A stretch of 64,000 bases of DNA, from NCBI GenBank assembly GCA_934045075.1, contig OW203724.1:1790501-1854500 (forward strand), written 5' to 3'. This DNA is from Yponomeuta sedellus. Its lineage: Eukaryota; Arthropoda; Insecta; Lepidoptera; Yponomeutidae. The notes under the pieces are model-generated. The model had not been told where the DNA came from. It worked only from the letters and a program-made list of their open reading frames with translations, and ran no database searches. Positions 36,801 to 47,440 of this stretch are shown one piece after another. A program made the position numbers and the translations under genes. The number at the start of each line of letters is the position of its first letter. The stretch's first letter is position 1.

Positions 36801-37582
36801 TCAGCATCAGAGGTACATAAAGACTTGCAATCTCTGACTTTTTGCTCCACACATTGCCTAAAAGAACTCCAGTCTGCATTACTTAATCTATGTTTAATAC
36901 GGGGTTTAAATGTTGAAACAGAAGATTTACTATTTGGGAATGAAATAAGTAAAGGAAAATGATCACTGCCATATGACGATGAAAGAGGATACCAATTTAA
37001 ACACAAAGCAAGATTAGGAGTGCAAAAGGTCAAATCAGGAGCACTAGTTCCTTCATCAGGCTTGGTATGACGGGTTGGTAAACAATTATTTAAAATACAA
37101 AGATTATGGGACTGAATGATGTCCAGTAATTGTTCCCCATAGCAAGTAGTAGAAGAACTACCCCATGCTTGGTGTTGACAGTTAAAGTCTCCCATCACCA
37201 AAAATGGTTTTGGGAGAATACTAATTATATTACTAATTTCTGTTAAAATATTTACAGATGGTCGAGAAAAATATACAGAAACTATACAAATATTATTTAC
37301 AATAGCAGCAACAATAGAAATGTCATTGCTGTGAGAAGGGAGTGGAAAAGATGAAAATGAGAATGACTTATTGATGAGAATGGCCACTCCACCATACCCA
37401 TCATCTCGGTCTTCTCGAAGACAGGCGTAACCAGTGGTTTTAAAAGAAAACCCTGGCTTCAACCATGTCTCTGAAAGAGTAAATATCGAGGGTTTGTACT
37501 TGTTAAGTAAATGAATCAGGTCAGTCTTTTTACTTACTATGCTTCGGCAATTCCACTGCAGGATCTTGCCTAAATTGGCCAT
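33893..37582 (-). CDS. LINE ORF2: endonuclease, reverse transcriptase, RNase H
   Basis: 1229 residues, uninterrupted. An APE-type endonuclease spans about 5-215 (WNCRS, LSETWL, GDFN 131-134, SDH 206-208). Reverse transcriptase spans about 470-740 (catalytic Asp562 in FLDIRAAYD, YADD 649-652). RNase H has all four metal-binding residues: D947, E983, D1007 and D1063, plus H1053 in VPSHSGIVGNE. A Cys/His cluster (CACG...H...C) lies near the end. RNase H and the two-ORF layout point to the I group rather than Jockey. The start overlaps ORF1 by 53 bp in another frame. Role: target-primed reverse transcription of the element RNA. All domains look functional. Confidence 0.93.
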   Translation of the reverse strand: MANLGKILQWNCRSIVSKKTDLIHLLNKYKPSIFTLSETWLKPGFSFKTTGYACLREDRDDGYGGVAILINKSFSFSSFPLPSHSNDISIVAAIVNNICIVSVYFSRPSVNILTEISNIISILPKPFLVMGDFNCQHQAWGSSSTTCYGEQLLDIIQSHNLCILNNCLPTRHTKPDEGTSAPDLTFCTPNLALCLNWYPLSSSYGSDHFPLLISFPNSKSSVSTFKPRIKHRLSNADWSSFRQCVEQKVRDCKSLCTSDAEIFARVLMEAADQTFPLKNGASGKIPSPPWWDAECSEAVKKRKEAEKMYSDEMTPENFDTYLEVSRITKKLLKQKKYEGWQTFCTSISPNTPPSAVWKNIKRFRSAFNNSHTPKMSLSLADEFMDHLAPPSVPEQTYISPSCYIVHSRSDLNSPFTLEELKGILSHVRDSAPGEDGIPYSFIVNLSDSTLLTYLELINSTVVSGIIPLSWKSQTIIPILKSNKPSGDPSSYRPIALSSVLVKIAEYLVKIRLEWFIESNNILSPSQYGFRKGRGTIDSLSVFTTDIRLAFSNNNSVLAAFLDIRAAYDSVLVSVLEQKLHLLNVPNILVNFIVNILSERIINVYIDNTKISRLVWRGLPQGSVLSPLLYNIYTFDLDSSLGSSVDVLQYADDLLIYATGHSIDSMSSSLTASLSLLQDWLSTNGLDLSVDKSAVVLFSRLRKRPDFCIQYNSTPIPVKTQVKFLGVILDSHLSGLPHCEYIAAKCDRLINIIRCLSGVWWGAHPFSLRLLYNALIRSVLDYGTFLLEPGSAAGLKKLDAVQSKALRIILGAMKSSPINCLQAECGEPPLKLRRQYLSDRFLARCLQLSDHPLHGKLQRLSELVVSSKYWSHRGIPCLVQSFLKFNAIEAPCHNSNLLPIFNCPYNSLVQVPNVRLDLGISKYDVCQNSDFNNLLDDKFQGYHTIFTDASKHTNSCVGVGVFHSQFEIVQKIRLPPESSVFTGECFGLLKAVEYILLMGLQSTLVLSDSLSSLQALVKFPFFSFNSPIIFDIRKLLLQCYQRGFLVSFGWVPSHSGIVGNEKSDKLANEAVECGDLFPYQNYSSDLTSLPRVYLRESWNKIWAEECTKGMHYRTVQPVIMSKPWFCRADAKFSKKVTSIMIRLRLGHTSTPAHLAKLGIVHSPACACGADVGDINHYLFSCPNLDHSSFLSSLTSLGVSFPTCESCLLYNFDVNIYKCIAKYLSKNDIKI

Positions 37583-39110
37583 TTTTGGCTAAAGAATTTA
37601 CAATTTCGTTAATAGAGGCAGCGTTGGACGGTAATGAGTTATTACTGTTTGTGAAAGATTTTGAGATTATTTGAATTAAAGTTGAGATCAATTCCATTAT
37701 GTTTGTATTGTTTTCCCCTGAGTCCTTGACTTTATCTTGTAAGGCACAGCCATTTGAGGGAGATGGAGGATCATATTCATAAGTAAGTGATCTATGGACA
37801 GCGCGATCATATCCTGTAGATGTGGTTTTTGGGGTTGAAGGTTTACGAAACACTGTTTTTTTATGTGAATAAGAGTTATTTTTTTGATGAGGAGGTGATG
37901 GGAGGGGACGAGCAGAGAAATTGGGAGTTGGCGCAGAGGATAATACATCACTGTACGACTTATTTACGGGTGGATGTAACTTAATAGCTTCCGAGTACGA
38001 GACACAATTTTGTGCCATATATAGTTTTACCCGGGTCTGCCGCTCGTATTCTGGACATGACTTGTTTGTGGCAAAATGATTTCCATTACATGACAAACAA
38101 ACTGCATCATCATTTTCGATGTGACAAGTGTCAGCTGAGTGACTCTGACCACATTTGAAACACCTTGGGTTGGAATTGCACTTTGTCTTAGTATGGCCGA
38201 AGCGGCAACAATTAAAGCATTGAACAGTAGGGTACGAATAGAGCTCTACAGGTAGAGCATTGTAGCATAGAAAAACTCTTTTGGGCAACACTTGGCCATC
38301 AAATGTTAAGACAACAGTTTGTGAGGGTTTCCATGTAGGGGTCGGGCCATGTATTTTATAATTAAATCGTCTAATTTTCAGAACTTTACCGCATCCAATT
38401 GGCACAGAAATATTATCAAGTACCTCTTCAGGGGTCCACTCTGCTGGGACTCCTCTGACAACTCCCATCCTTGTGATGTTAAAAGATGGGATGAATGCCT
38501 TGAAATTATTTTTACTCAAATCAGAGTCCAGCAGGAACATATTAGCATCGTTAAAATCCGAAAACGAAATACTTAATTTGCTTCGGCTTAGTCTTTTCAC
38601 ACTACCATTGATTATATTTTTAATTCCACGTCTTTTCATATAGTGGCCAAATGATACTGGATGGAGAGTGGGGGAAGGTATATCCTCGGTTGTATGTTTT
38701 TGAATATGTATTATGTATGGTGAGGCATCAGTTGATTCGTACTGAGACCTGCCAACCTGAGGGGACTGAAGGGGTAGAGTGACGGGTAATGAAGAAACAC
38801 GCGACACAGAAGATGCATCCACATGGGACGAAGCCCCTTGTGGATCTGGCATTTCACACACAGTAGTTTTTTTATTGTCATCGCTATCACATCCACATAC
38901 ATTAACCTTATCTGTACCTGAACCATGCTTCCTTCTTTTATTACAATGTCGGCAGACCTTACGCTGCGCCCTTGTCCTTTTTCTTTTTTCAGATCTAATG
39001 GATCCGTCAGTGTCCATTCCAGTAGACTCATTTAAGGGGATAATTACGTTAACGCCGACCGAGGGGACTGTGCCCCCCGGATCGGGCGGCTCCTCCATGA
39101 GCCCAGACAA
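37530..39110 (-). CDS. LINE ORF1: Gag-like nucleic-acid-binding protein
   Basis: 526 residues. The middle resembles an RRM-like Gag fold (VVRGVPAEWTPEEV, QTVVLTFDG). Three CCHC-type zinc knuckles follow (CFNCCRFGHTKTKC, CFKCGQSHSADTC, CLSCNGNHFATNKSC). The C-terminal part is rich in Ser, Pro and Asn and probably disordered. A basic KRKRTRAQRK stretch near residue 45 could be a nuclear signal. The protein would bind the element RNA. Confidence 0.88.
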   Translation of the reverse strand: MSGLMEEPPDPGGTVPSVGVNVIIPLNESTGMDTDGSIRSEKRKRTRAQRKVCRHCNKRRKHGSGTDKVNVCGCDSDDNKKTTVCEMPDPQGASSHVDASSVSRVSSLPVTLPLQSPQVGRSQYESTDASPYIIHIQKHTTEDIPSPTLHPVSFGHYMKRRGIKNIINGSVKRLSRSKLSISFSDFNDANMFLLDSDLSKNNFKAFIPSFNITRMGVVRGVPAEWTPEEVLDNISVPIGCGKVLKIRRFNYKIHGPTPTWKPSQTVVLTFDGQVLPKRVFLCYNALPVELYSYPTVQCFNCCRFGHTKTKCNSNPRCFKCGQSHSADTCHIENDDAVCLSCNGNHFATNKSCPEYERQTRVKLYMAQNCVSYSEAIKLHPPVNKSYSDVLSSAPTPNFSARPLPSPPHQKNNSYSHKKTVFRKPSTPKTTSTGYDRAVHRSLTYEYDPPSPSNGCALQDKVKDSGENNTNIMELISTLIQIISKSFTNSNNSLPSNAASINEIVNSLAKNGQFRQDPAVELPKHSK

Positions 39111-39283
39111 AAAAGAACAAATAAACTTACCAGAGAATAAGAAACTATATACAAAACTATAATAGAAACTCTAATCTACAATATATTACAAAAAATATAC
39201 AGAACTGATCTTAAAATCCTATTAGAAAATAATTTTGAAAATTTTCACCAAAAAATACGCCCGCCCAATTTAAACGTTTCCCC

Positions 39284-39515
39284 CCTCCAGTTTTTACATA
39301 ACAAAGATCTTATCTCAAAATTTATTCCGTCCAAAGTAGGTAGTCACCTCTGATCAAAACAGATATCCTCCTTGGTATACAACTCCCTTAAAAAAATTGT
39401 CAAATGAAAAAAGCGAATTTCACAAAAAATGGAAACTGTATGGTAACACTAACGATTACAATACGTTTCGAACCTCAGAATAAGGACTAAAGCATGGAAG
39501 GAGCGTTATAAAACG
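39284..39515 (+). pseudogene. Degenerate LINE, continuation after the nested element
   Basis: The ORF2-type reading of the older LINE resumes here in broken frames, for example EFHKKWKLYGN near 39410-39440. Together with 32665-33680 it brackets the younger LINE. Confidence 0.6.
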
Positions 39516-39852
39516 AACACCTGACACATGTCTGTCTCGTTAGTTTGAAACGTTGCCAACCACGTGTTAGACAGAGAAAAATATAGTAGTGTGATGTTTT
39601 ATTATTCAAAACGTACCACCCCCAATTGTCAAGTTGGTTACCTTTGGTTACCATTATGCTACCGAATTACAGATGCTTAGAAAATCACAACTTGTAGTAG
39701 GCTGCCAAGTACCTTCAATTTGGCAGTGTGTTAGACAACAGTTGTTGGAGAGCGTCGTCTTCAAGAACCTTGTGTTTTTTGGGTTGTTTTAAGACAATCT
39801 GAAGTTGATTTCAGTGGATATTCGTAGTATGGAGTATACGTAATACATCGGA

Positions 39853-40790
39853 ATGGCGTGTGTGATATTGGGATGTAAAACCCAATCGGGAGAAGAGAAA
39901 ACAAAACCACCTTCATCAGCTTCCATCGGTAAGACTCAATTTTGTGTACTTTATAGTGGTTTTTCCCTTGAATTTTAACTATGACCTACTGGAATTGCAA
40001 CATAGCTTTAATATAATTTGAGAATAGTGTTTCAAAGTAATAAATCATGAGTATAATCAATTTAATCACAATAACAAGTTTGTTGTTTATTTTAGGGCGA
40101 TAGGGATGGGCGTTTCCACTCCCTCAGTGAAAAAGTTATCGATACTTAGTAAATAAGTTTTTTTTTATTTCTTGTGTTTATTCCATTATATATGTAATTA
40201 ACTTTTGGAAGCTCGATTCAGTAACGTTCTATGAAGTTACCAATTTGATTGTTGATGATTATTGATTAATATTTTTTCTGTTTGAATCTATTCATTGCAT
40301 TGATATATTTAAAGATTCATCATGGTAAATTAAAAAACTACCAAAAGAGGTTTTGATATTATTTTTATTTACAATAATTCCACCTATTTTCATAAAATTT
40401 AGAACTCGTAATAAGATATGTTCATATATCTTAGAGAAAATGAACTTGAATAGTTTTCACTGCACAATCTACGTGTAGCAATATAATAATAATGTAGCGA
40501 ACAAATCACATCACTATTGTGAAAAAAGGTGTCCAGTACTGGATTTTATATCTAAGGTTTGCTGTCAAATTAATAGAGAACTTCAAGGGTGTCGATCTGT
40601 CATAAATAAAATTAACGTTTGGACTGATTATGGTGGTTTGTAATTCATAATTATGTATTTCAGGTTACCCGAAGATAGCACAGTGCAATAAATGGCTTCA
40701 CGGTCAAATTGGTATTGAACAAAATCACGTACGTCTGTAGCAGACATTTTGACGAAGATAGCTTCATTTACAAGATTATGTTTGGACTTT
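39853..40790 (+). pseudogene. THAP-domain gene fragment
   Basis: Exon 39853-39928 starts ATG with MACVILGC. After a one-base shift it reads TFISFHR into the donor GTAAG. The next exon from 40664 continues LPEDSTVQ with matching phase, then degrades. The Cys-x4-Cys, FHRLPED and later Trp and Cys-x2-His pattern is that of a THAP DNA-binding domain. Stops and frameshifts show it is dead. No following transposase exon was identified. Confidence 0.65.
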
Positions 40791-41726
40791 ATTTCTTAAC
40801 AAAGACTGTTAATTGACGAGCAATAATTTCATATAAACAAATTAATTTGTGTAAGTTCTCTACTGATTTATAAGTATGTTTATTGATAGCCAGAATTGTA
40901 ATGTTTATATTTCCATACCCCTTCCTAGAAGTACTAACCAAGACTATCGCTGGATTAGAAGGACAAACATTAAATATTTTTTAATTTTTCCTATTATTTT
41001 ATTTTACGTGTTCTTATTGCTTTTTTGTAATTCCCTGTATAATTTAAAGGCACTGCTCTGGTTCCTGATATACAGGAACCAGGAATTTTAAGCAATGTGA
41101 GTGTGACGCTGGTTGTGATTTAAATTATTTAATTAATTTCCGTCTTCGTCTTCGTCTAAAAAGTCTTCTAAATTTTGTCAAATAAAACAATCTATCACAA
41201 GTTATTGTTATACTTCTTTTTCTTTGAGCTGCACTCAAAAATTTTGAATGCCCAAAGCTTGCTATCTAGGTATGGTTAGATCGAGGAAAATTTCTTCATT
41301 GGATGCAAATTGAACTTGTACAAATAGATAGTTTTCTGTAGTTTTTTTCAGCTAACCTGAGCTTAATGTCATGTTGTACATACAAACTTACATACCAGAT
41401 TTAGCAATTACAAGTTACAACCTTGGTAAATCAAATATATAACAATCTCACTGTGCATGTTATCGAACTCTTCCTTAGTGGGTTCACCGATTTTGATGAG
41501 TTTGTGTATTTGCAACATATAGGTAAGTGAGAACAAGAATTCGGAGAGCTGAGAATTTATCGTAGGGTTAATAGATATGGCACACCAACGTTTGCGGCTC
41601 CAGCTAATACCATATAATATTAATATGGACTGCTATATTTACAGAATGTTTAGTTAAGGAATAAATAAAATCGACGTTTTGGTGTTGAATGTCCCATTTT
41701 TATGAATTTCTACTTTTGTCTATGAC
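40328..41726 (+). repeat. 1.4-kb direct repeat, copy 1
   Basis: It aligns along its length with 43702-45143 (AATTAAAAAACTACCAAAAG at the start, TTTCTACTTTTGTCTATGACC at the end) and includes the second THAP exon. The two copies are 3.4 kb apart and clearly diverged by indels. Confidence 0.8.
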
Positions 41727-42572
41727 CCGCAACCTCTGGCTATCCGTACCAGCGCTCTATAATACAGAGAATATTGTAAAGAGGTTCGAAATTTCACTGA
41801 TGCCGTGAGTCGCCCATTGGCTCAATTGGTAGAGCGCTGGTACGGATAGCCAGAGGTTGCGGGTTCGAATCCCGGCATGGGTGAAATTTTTAGCCTCTAA
41901 ATAGGTTTTTAAATTTGTTCCTTAGCACGTGTTAGTGCATTAAAAATAAAAATAGTGTAATCATGTGGGTACAGTGATATCGTTCCGATGTTAAACCTAA
42001 CTGCAAAGTAGGTAGTCGGGGCTGTAAGTAATGCAATTTGCTTAAGTCAGATGTCGCTGCCTGTACGTAATACAGAGAATATTGTAAAGAGGTTCGAAAT
42101 TTCACTGATGCCGTGAGTCGCCCATTGGCTCAATTGGTAGAGCGCGGGTACGGATAGCCAGAGGTTGCGGGTTCGAATCCCGGCATGGGTGAAATTTTTA
42201 GCCTCTAAATAGGTTTTTAAATTTGTTCCTTAGCACGGGTTAGTGCATTAAAAATAAAAATAGTGTAATCATGTGGGTACAGTGATATCGTTCCGATGTT
42301 AAACCTAACTGCAAAGTAGGCAGTCGGGGCTGTAAGTAATGCAATTTGCTTAAGTCAGATGTCGCTGCCTGTACGTAATACAGAGAATATTGTAAAGAGG
42401 TTCGAAATTTCACTGATGCCGTGAGTCGCCCATTGGCTCAATTTGTAGAGCGCTGGTACGGATAGCCAGAGGTTGCGGGTTTGAATCCCGGCATGGGTGA
42501 AATTTTTAGCCTCTAAATAGGTTTTTAAATTTGTTCCTTAGCACGGGTTAGTGCATTAAAAATAAAAATAGT
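41727..42572 (+). repeat. Tandem SINE array, 308-bp period
   Basis: Three tRNA-like heads (CGCCCATTGGCTCAATTGG at 41811, 42119 and 42427) follow each other at exactly 308 bp. The intervening text is that of the SINE family seen singly at 51209-51551. A 31-bp inverted piece of the same head lies at 41727-41757 and could pair with 41832-41862. The last unit ends in a P-like fragment. Confidence 0.85.
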
Positions 42573-43019
42573 GTAACTCAACTTAACTTTTTTTTACGAT
42601 TTCAGCACCTGAATCCAAACCACCGATTGATGAAGTTCACTCAGATTGGACACCTCTAAAGAAAAACCAAATAGCTGCTGAAATAAATTCAATAGACCTT
42701 GACCACAAATATTGTGATTTGATAATAAATAATAAAATACTAATTTCATTTGTCGTTTTATTGAAAACATTGATTTTTATTAATTTTATTAGGCTGACTG
42801 CGAAGCCCCTGGATGATAATTTATCGATATCGATAAATGTAGTAATGTAAGTGGACGTCCCTATTGCACAGACAAGTTATTATGTTGGTAGCACTTACTT
42901 TTGACATTGCATTTTTGCTTTATTGGTTGGTATTGCTAACGGGGCTAAACTGATTACAATTATTACAAAAGTATGTAAGGAGGTCCCGTCTCTTAAAACG
43001 TAGTGGTTATATACTCTGA
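42573..43019 (+). mobile_element. P-like element, 3' fragment
   Basis: It matches 47025-47440: acceptor TTTCAG then CACCTGAATCCAAACCACCG, the deletion junction, TTTATCGATATCGATAAA at 42830-42847, and a diverged end TACTCTGAG. The 5' part is absent; the SINE array abuts it. Confidence 0.75.
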
Positions 43020-43701
43020 GGGCGGCTGGCCGTGAATAAAGTCCTTGAAGATTACTCAAGGTGACGGTCGGCGCCTTACCAGGCATGGCTACTTGGGTTG
43101 CCGTGGTCACGTTGGCATTTTGTTCTGAAACCCAGGTGGAGGTGCGCTTTTCTACATCGAAAAGTACGAATTACGACTACGGGCTGACTTATCTGATGTT
43201 TCCAATGCGGCTAGTTTTAATAACTATGCGCGCACAGGTTAAGTCCAGAGGCACCGAACACCCCCATTCAGCCACAATATATTAGACTAAATTATTACAT
43301 ATGTATTTCTAATAAGAATTTACGGTAATTAATGATTTAAAATATTGTATTTTTTAAATGCTTTAATAGATAATTAGATGAAGTACATATAATCTTATCT
43401 TATCAGATTTTGACTACAACAAGTTTATTCATCCGGGACCACGGCACCTGAAAAAGTGCCGAAACGTTGGAAAATTTTAAAAAATGTAAACGAGTATAAA
43501 TCCGTATAAAAACAGTTTTAACAAGTTTATTTACAAAATAATAAATCTTTTGGTAACAACGTCTTTACGGATATTGAAAAAAGGTGGAATAAGAAAAACA
43601 CTAGTGCGGCAAGGAAAAGTAAAATGCACTAGTGTGTAATAAACCGCATTCCGGGCGTAAGACCAAAGAAAAAATAGCAACTTTACGAGCAAGTGTGTTG
43701 A
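43020..43701. other. Unassigned spacer
   Basis: No gene was recognised. GGGACCACGGCACCTG and AAAAGTGCCGAAACGTTGG near 43434-43471 form a short imperfect hairpin of a type common in insect repeats. Confidence 0.4.
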
Positions 43702-45143
43702 AAATTAAAAAACTACCAAAAGGGATTTTGATATTATTTTTATAATTCCACCTACTTTCATAAAATTTAAAACTTGTAATAAGATAGATTTATATATCTT
43801 ATAAAAAATTAACTTGAATAGTTTTCACTGCACAATCTACGTGTAGCAATATATTAATAATGTAGCGAACAAATCGCATCACTATTGTGAAAAAAGGTGT
43901 CCAGTACTGGATTTTATATCTACGGTTTGCTGTCAAATTAATAAAGAATTTCAAGGGTGTCGATCTGTCATAAATAAAATTAACGTTTGGACTGATAATG
44001 GTGGTTTTTAATTCATAATCATGTATTTCAGGTTACCCGAAGATAGCACAGTGCAACAAATGTGGATAGACGGCATGGCTTCACGGTCAAATTGGTATTG
44101 AACAAAATCACGTAGGTACGTTTGCAGCAGACATTTTGAAGAAGATGGCTTCATTTACAAGATTAGGTTAGGACTTTATTTTTTAACAAAGACTGTCATT
44201 TAACGAGCAATAATTTCAAATAAACAAATTAATTTGTATAAGTTCTCTACTGATTTATAAGTATGTTTCTAAATAGCCAGAATTGTAATGTTTATATTTC
44301 CGTACCCCTTCCTTACTAGGAAGGGGTACGGAACTAACCAAGACTATCGCTGGATTAGGACAACTATTAAATGTTTTTAATTTTCCCTGTTATTTTATTT
44401 TAAGTGTTCTTCTTGCTTTTTGTAATTCCCTGTGTAATTTAAAGGTACTGCTCTGTTTCCTAATACACGGGTTACCTTTTTTCAAGAACCAGGAATTTTA
44501 AACATTGTGAGTGTAACGCTGGTTGTGCAATAAATTATTTAATTAATTTCCGTAAAAACGTCTTCTAACTTTTGTCAAATAAAAAACAATCTATCACAAG
44601 TTTTTGTTATACTTCTTTTTCTACAAGCTGCGCTCTAAAATTTTGAATGCCCAAAGCTTGCTATCTAGGTATGGTTAGATCAAGGAAAATTTCTTCATTG
44701 GATGCAAATTGAACTTGTACAAATAGATAGTTTTCTGTAGTTTTTTTCCAGCTAACCTGGGCTCAATGTCATGCATGTTGTACATACATACAAACTTACA
44801 TTACATACCAGATTTAGCACTTAGAAGTTACAACCTTAGTAAATCAAATATATAACAATCTCACTGTGCATGTTATCGAACTCTTCCTTATTGGGTTCAC
44901 CGATATGAATGAGTTTGGTAAGGTAAGGTAACATATAGGTAAGTGAGAACAAGAATTCGGAGAGCTGAGAATTTATCGAAGGGTTAATAGATATGGCACA
45001 CCAACGTTTGCGGTGACAGCTAATACCATATAATATTAATATGGACTGCTATATTTACAGAATGTTTAGTTAAGGAATAAATAATATCGACGTTTTCGTG
45101 TTGAATGTCCCATCCTTATGGATTTCTACTTTTGTCTATGACC
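43702..45143 (+). repeat. 1.4-kb direct repeat, copy 2, with THAP exon
   Basis: Partner of 40328-41726. Its THAP exon, from 44032, is better preserved: LPEDSTVQQMWIDG, one stop, then YVCSRHFEEDGFIYK, giving the Trp and Cys-x2-His of a THAP domain. Confidence 0.75.
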
Positions 45144-45496
45144 CCTACCTATATAACTATAACTTTCGCTACCTAGGTAGTAGGTACTGTTTGTATACTC
45201 TTTGCCTAGTACCAAAGAGTATATAACCACTACGTTCCTAGTACACATACTCTTTGCCTAGTACGATTAGTGGTTATATACTCCAGAGAGAATGTAAGCA
45301 CCTTTGGTACGATTGTAAAATTTCGATGGTACGAGTTGTCCCTTTCTGGCACAAAGAATCATTGTAAGAGTAACAAGGAAAGCTATTCAATAATTACTTT
45401 TTATTTTACGGCTCCTTCTATGCTTTAGTTCTTATTCTGAGATTCAGCCCACAGTTTTATTTCAGCCTATTGTAGTAGGTAGGTAATGGTGGTAGG

Positions 45497-47440
45497 CAGC
45501 CTAGCGCAAGTAGGAACTTTGAAATTTTTGTTCGCATTTAGCCCCGTTTTAATGGCGGACATATTTTTGTCTCACTCTTTAATACTACTTACTCTTTCTT
45601 TGCTGTCAATGTCAAACTGAAAACATAACAAATATGGCGGAACGCGGCACATATTAGAACGTTTTCTAGTTAAAATTTTTGTGTTTTAAGTTTGTTCAAT
45701 ATCTAGCTGTGTGTATCTTGTTGTACAGTGTTTAGTGATTTTCTTTTAATATTGGCATTGATCGGATGGTGTCGAACTTGTGCCATTTGTAAAATAAGAT
45801 GCAGCCGGTCAAAGGGTACCAAAAGAAAGTTTATGGGTAAATTTCCTAGGGATGAAGACCGGTAAGTATTTCTGGCTACAGTTTTTGTCATCTTGCACAA
45901 GAGCAAGATCATAAATTATGTTAAATAACGTAATTAATATACTATGAGAAAAATACTCAGATGTTTCAATGTCATAGTGATGTGCCATACACATATTCAA
46001 TATCGATAAAAAAATATCTGATAAGTACCTTGGTCAGAATTACTACTCAGTGTATGACGGGTGAATTGCTGTAAGCCATAACAATGTTTCAACGATGCAC
46101 TATTAGTGGCTGCATTGAATGTTGTTTTTTTTTTTTAGATGCAGACAATGGGTGAAAATTGTGGAAGATCTTATATCGTATATCCCCATCGAAAAACTCC
46201 ACCAACATAAATATGTTTGTAGAGATCATTTCCGGCCGAAAGATTTTTACAACTATTTTAAAAGGAAGCCGATTAAAGAAATGGTGAGTTGTGTTATAAA
46301 CTTATAATGTAACACTTACTACATTTCATGAATAATTATGTAATAAAACACAAAATACGCCTTGCTTTACGTCGAACATTTGAATATATTTTGCTCCGTC
46401 ATTTAGAACGCAATATTATTATTACGTCTTAATACGTAAATGACATACTTTGATAAACATTTTTTTACAGGGCTGTATCTTCTCTACTTATAAATGCGCC
46501 TCCTCTTCCTGATTACTCACTAGCTGAGTTTCCTTACCACGTAGCCACGTCGCATCACTTGAAACTGGTTAGTGATTGGAATTACTAAAATATTTTTTTT
46601 TACTAATTTTTAACTTAAAATATTTTTTTATAAAAATGTATTTGATAGTTACATAGTCAATTATGCAGTTATGTGGTAAACAGGAACAAACTATTTTTTT
46701 TTCGGACTATTCTTGCAATTGTTTGTTTTCAGATTCAGCTTTACAAAAACCTATTAGTTGTCGAGCTTCACAAAACAACTCTGGTACGTAGACTTTTCAT
46801 GTATCGCTGAAGTTTTTTGTAACTAGAGTTTGTTTACTTTGATAAATTACAAAGTGTTATCATTTTCAGCACCTTGTACAGCAGCCAAAATATCAGCTGT
46901 TGCTATTGGTCCAGTAGGGTTTGACCACAATTATTGTGGCCTGGAATCTCAGCATATTTATCAGAACTATCCCGGTAAGTAGCATAGTTTACCAACAAAT
47001 TAATAATCAATAACGACTCAACTTAACTTTTTTTGACGATTTCAGCACCTGAATCCAAACCACCGATTGATGAAGTTCGCTCAGATTGGACACCTCTAAG
47101 GAAAAACCAAATAGCTGCTGAAATAAATTCAATAGACCTTGACCACAATTATTGTGATTTGATAATCAATAATAAAATACTAATTTCATTTGTCGTTTTA
47201 TTGAAAACATTGATTTTTATTAATTTTATTAGGCGAACTGCGGAGCCCCTGGATGAAAATTTATCGATATCGATAAATGTAGTACCAATGTAAGTGGACG
47301 TCCCTAATGCACAGACGAGTTGTTATGTTGGTAGCACTTTTGACATTGCATTTTTGCTCTATTGGTTGGTATTGCTAACGGGGCTAAACTCACTACAAAA
47401 GCATATAGGGAGGTCCCGTCTCTTATTTATATGCTCTGTG
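45497..47440 (+). mobile_element. Internally deleted P-like element with exact 8-bp target duplication
   Basis: The ends are CAGCCTAGCG and ATGCTCTGTG, flanked by GTGGTAGG on both sides (45489-45496 and 47441-47448). Exon-like blocks correspond to the 17545-23406 copy: THAP exon parts at 45752-45861 and 46139-46283, a linker exon, a 45-nt exon at about 46736-46780, a single 105-nt exon (CACCTTGTAC to TATCCCG), and the first 80 bp of the catalytic exon, after which the transposase is deleted. Confidence 0.85.
45752..46283 (+). pseudogene. THAP domain exons of the deleted P-like element
   Basis: Exon 45752-45861 (110 nt, as in the longer copy) reads WCRTCAICK and FPRDEDR. Exon 46139-46283 reads CRQWVKI, HKYVCRDHF. 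The position of the longer copy's ATG is TTG here, and the second exon is four bases longer, which breaks the phase into the next exon. It is therefore unlikely to make a protein. Confidence 0.7.

Larger units (their letters stand above)
33681..39283 (-). mobile_element. Full-length I-group LINE, nested
   Basis: An A-tail (plus-strand T run 33681-33696) marks the 3' end; the 5' end is near 39283. CCTCCAGTTTTT occurs at both sides (from 33674 and at 39284-39295), a plausible target duplication. Two overlapping ORFs are intact. The element lies antisense inside an older degenerate LINE, whose reading continues on both sides. Confidence 0.85.

Noticed and set aside
45497..47440. The deleted P-like element might encode a THAP-only repressor, like the KP element of Drosophila.
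   Set aside because: The expected start codon is TTG and the second THAP exon is four bases longer than in the full copy, so the phase into the next exon is lost. A functional protein is unlikely.
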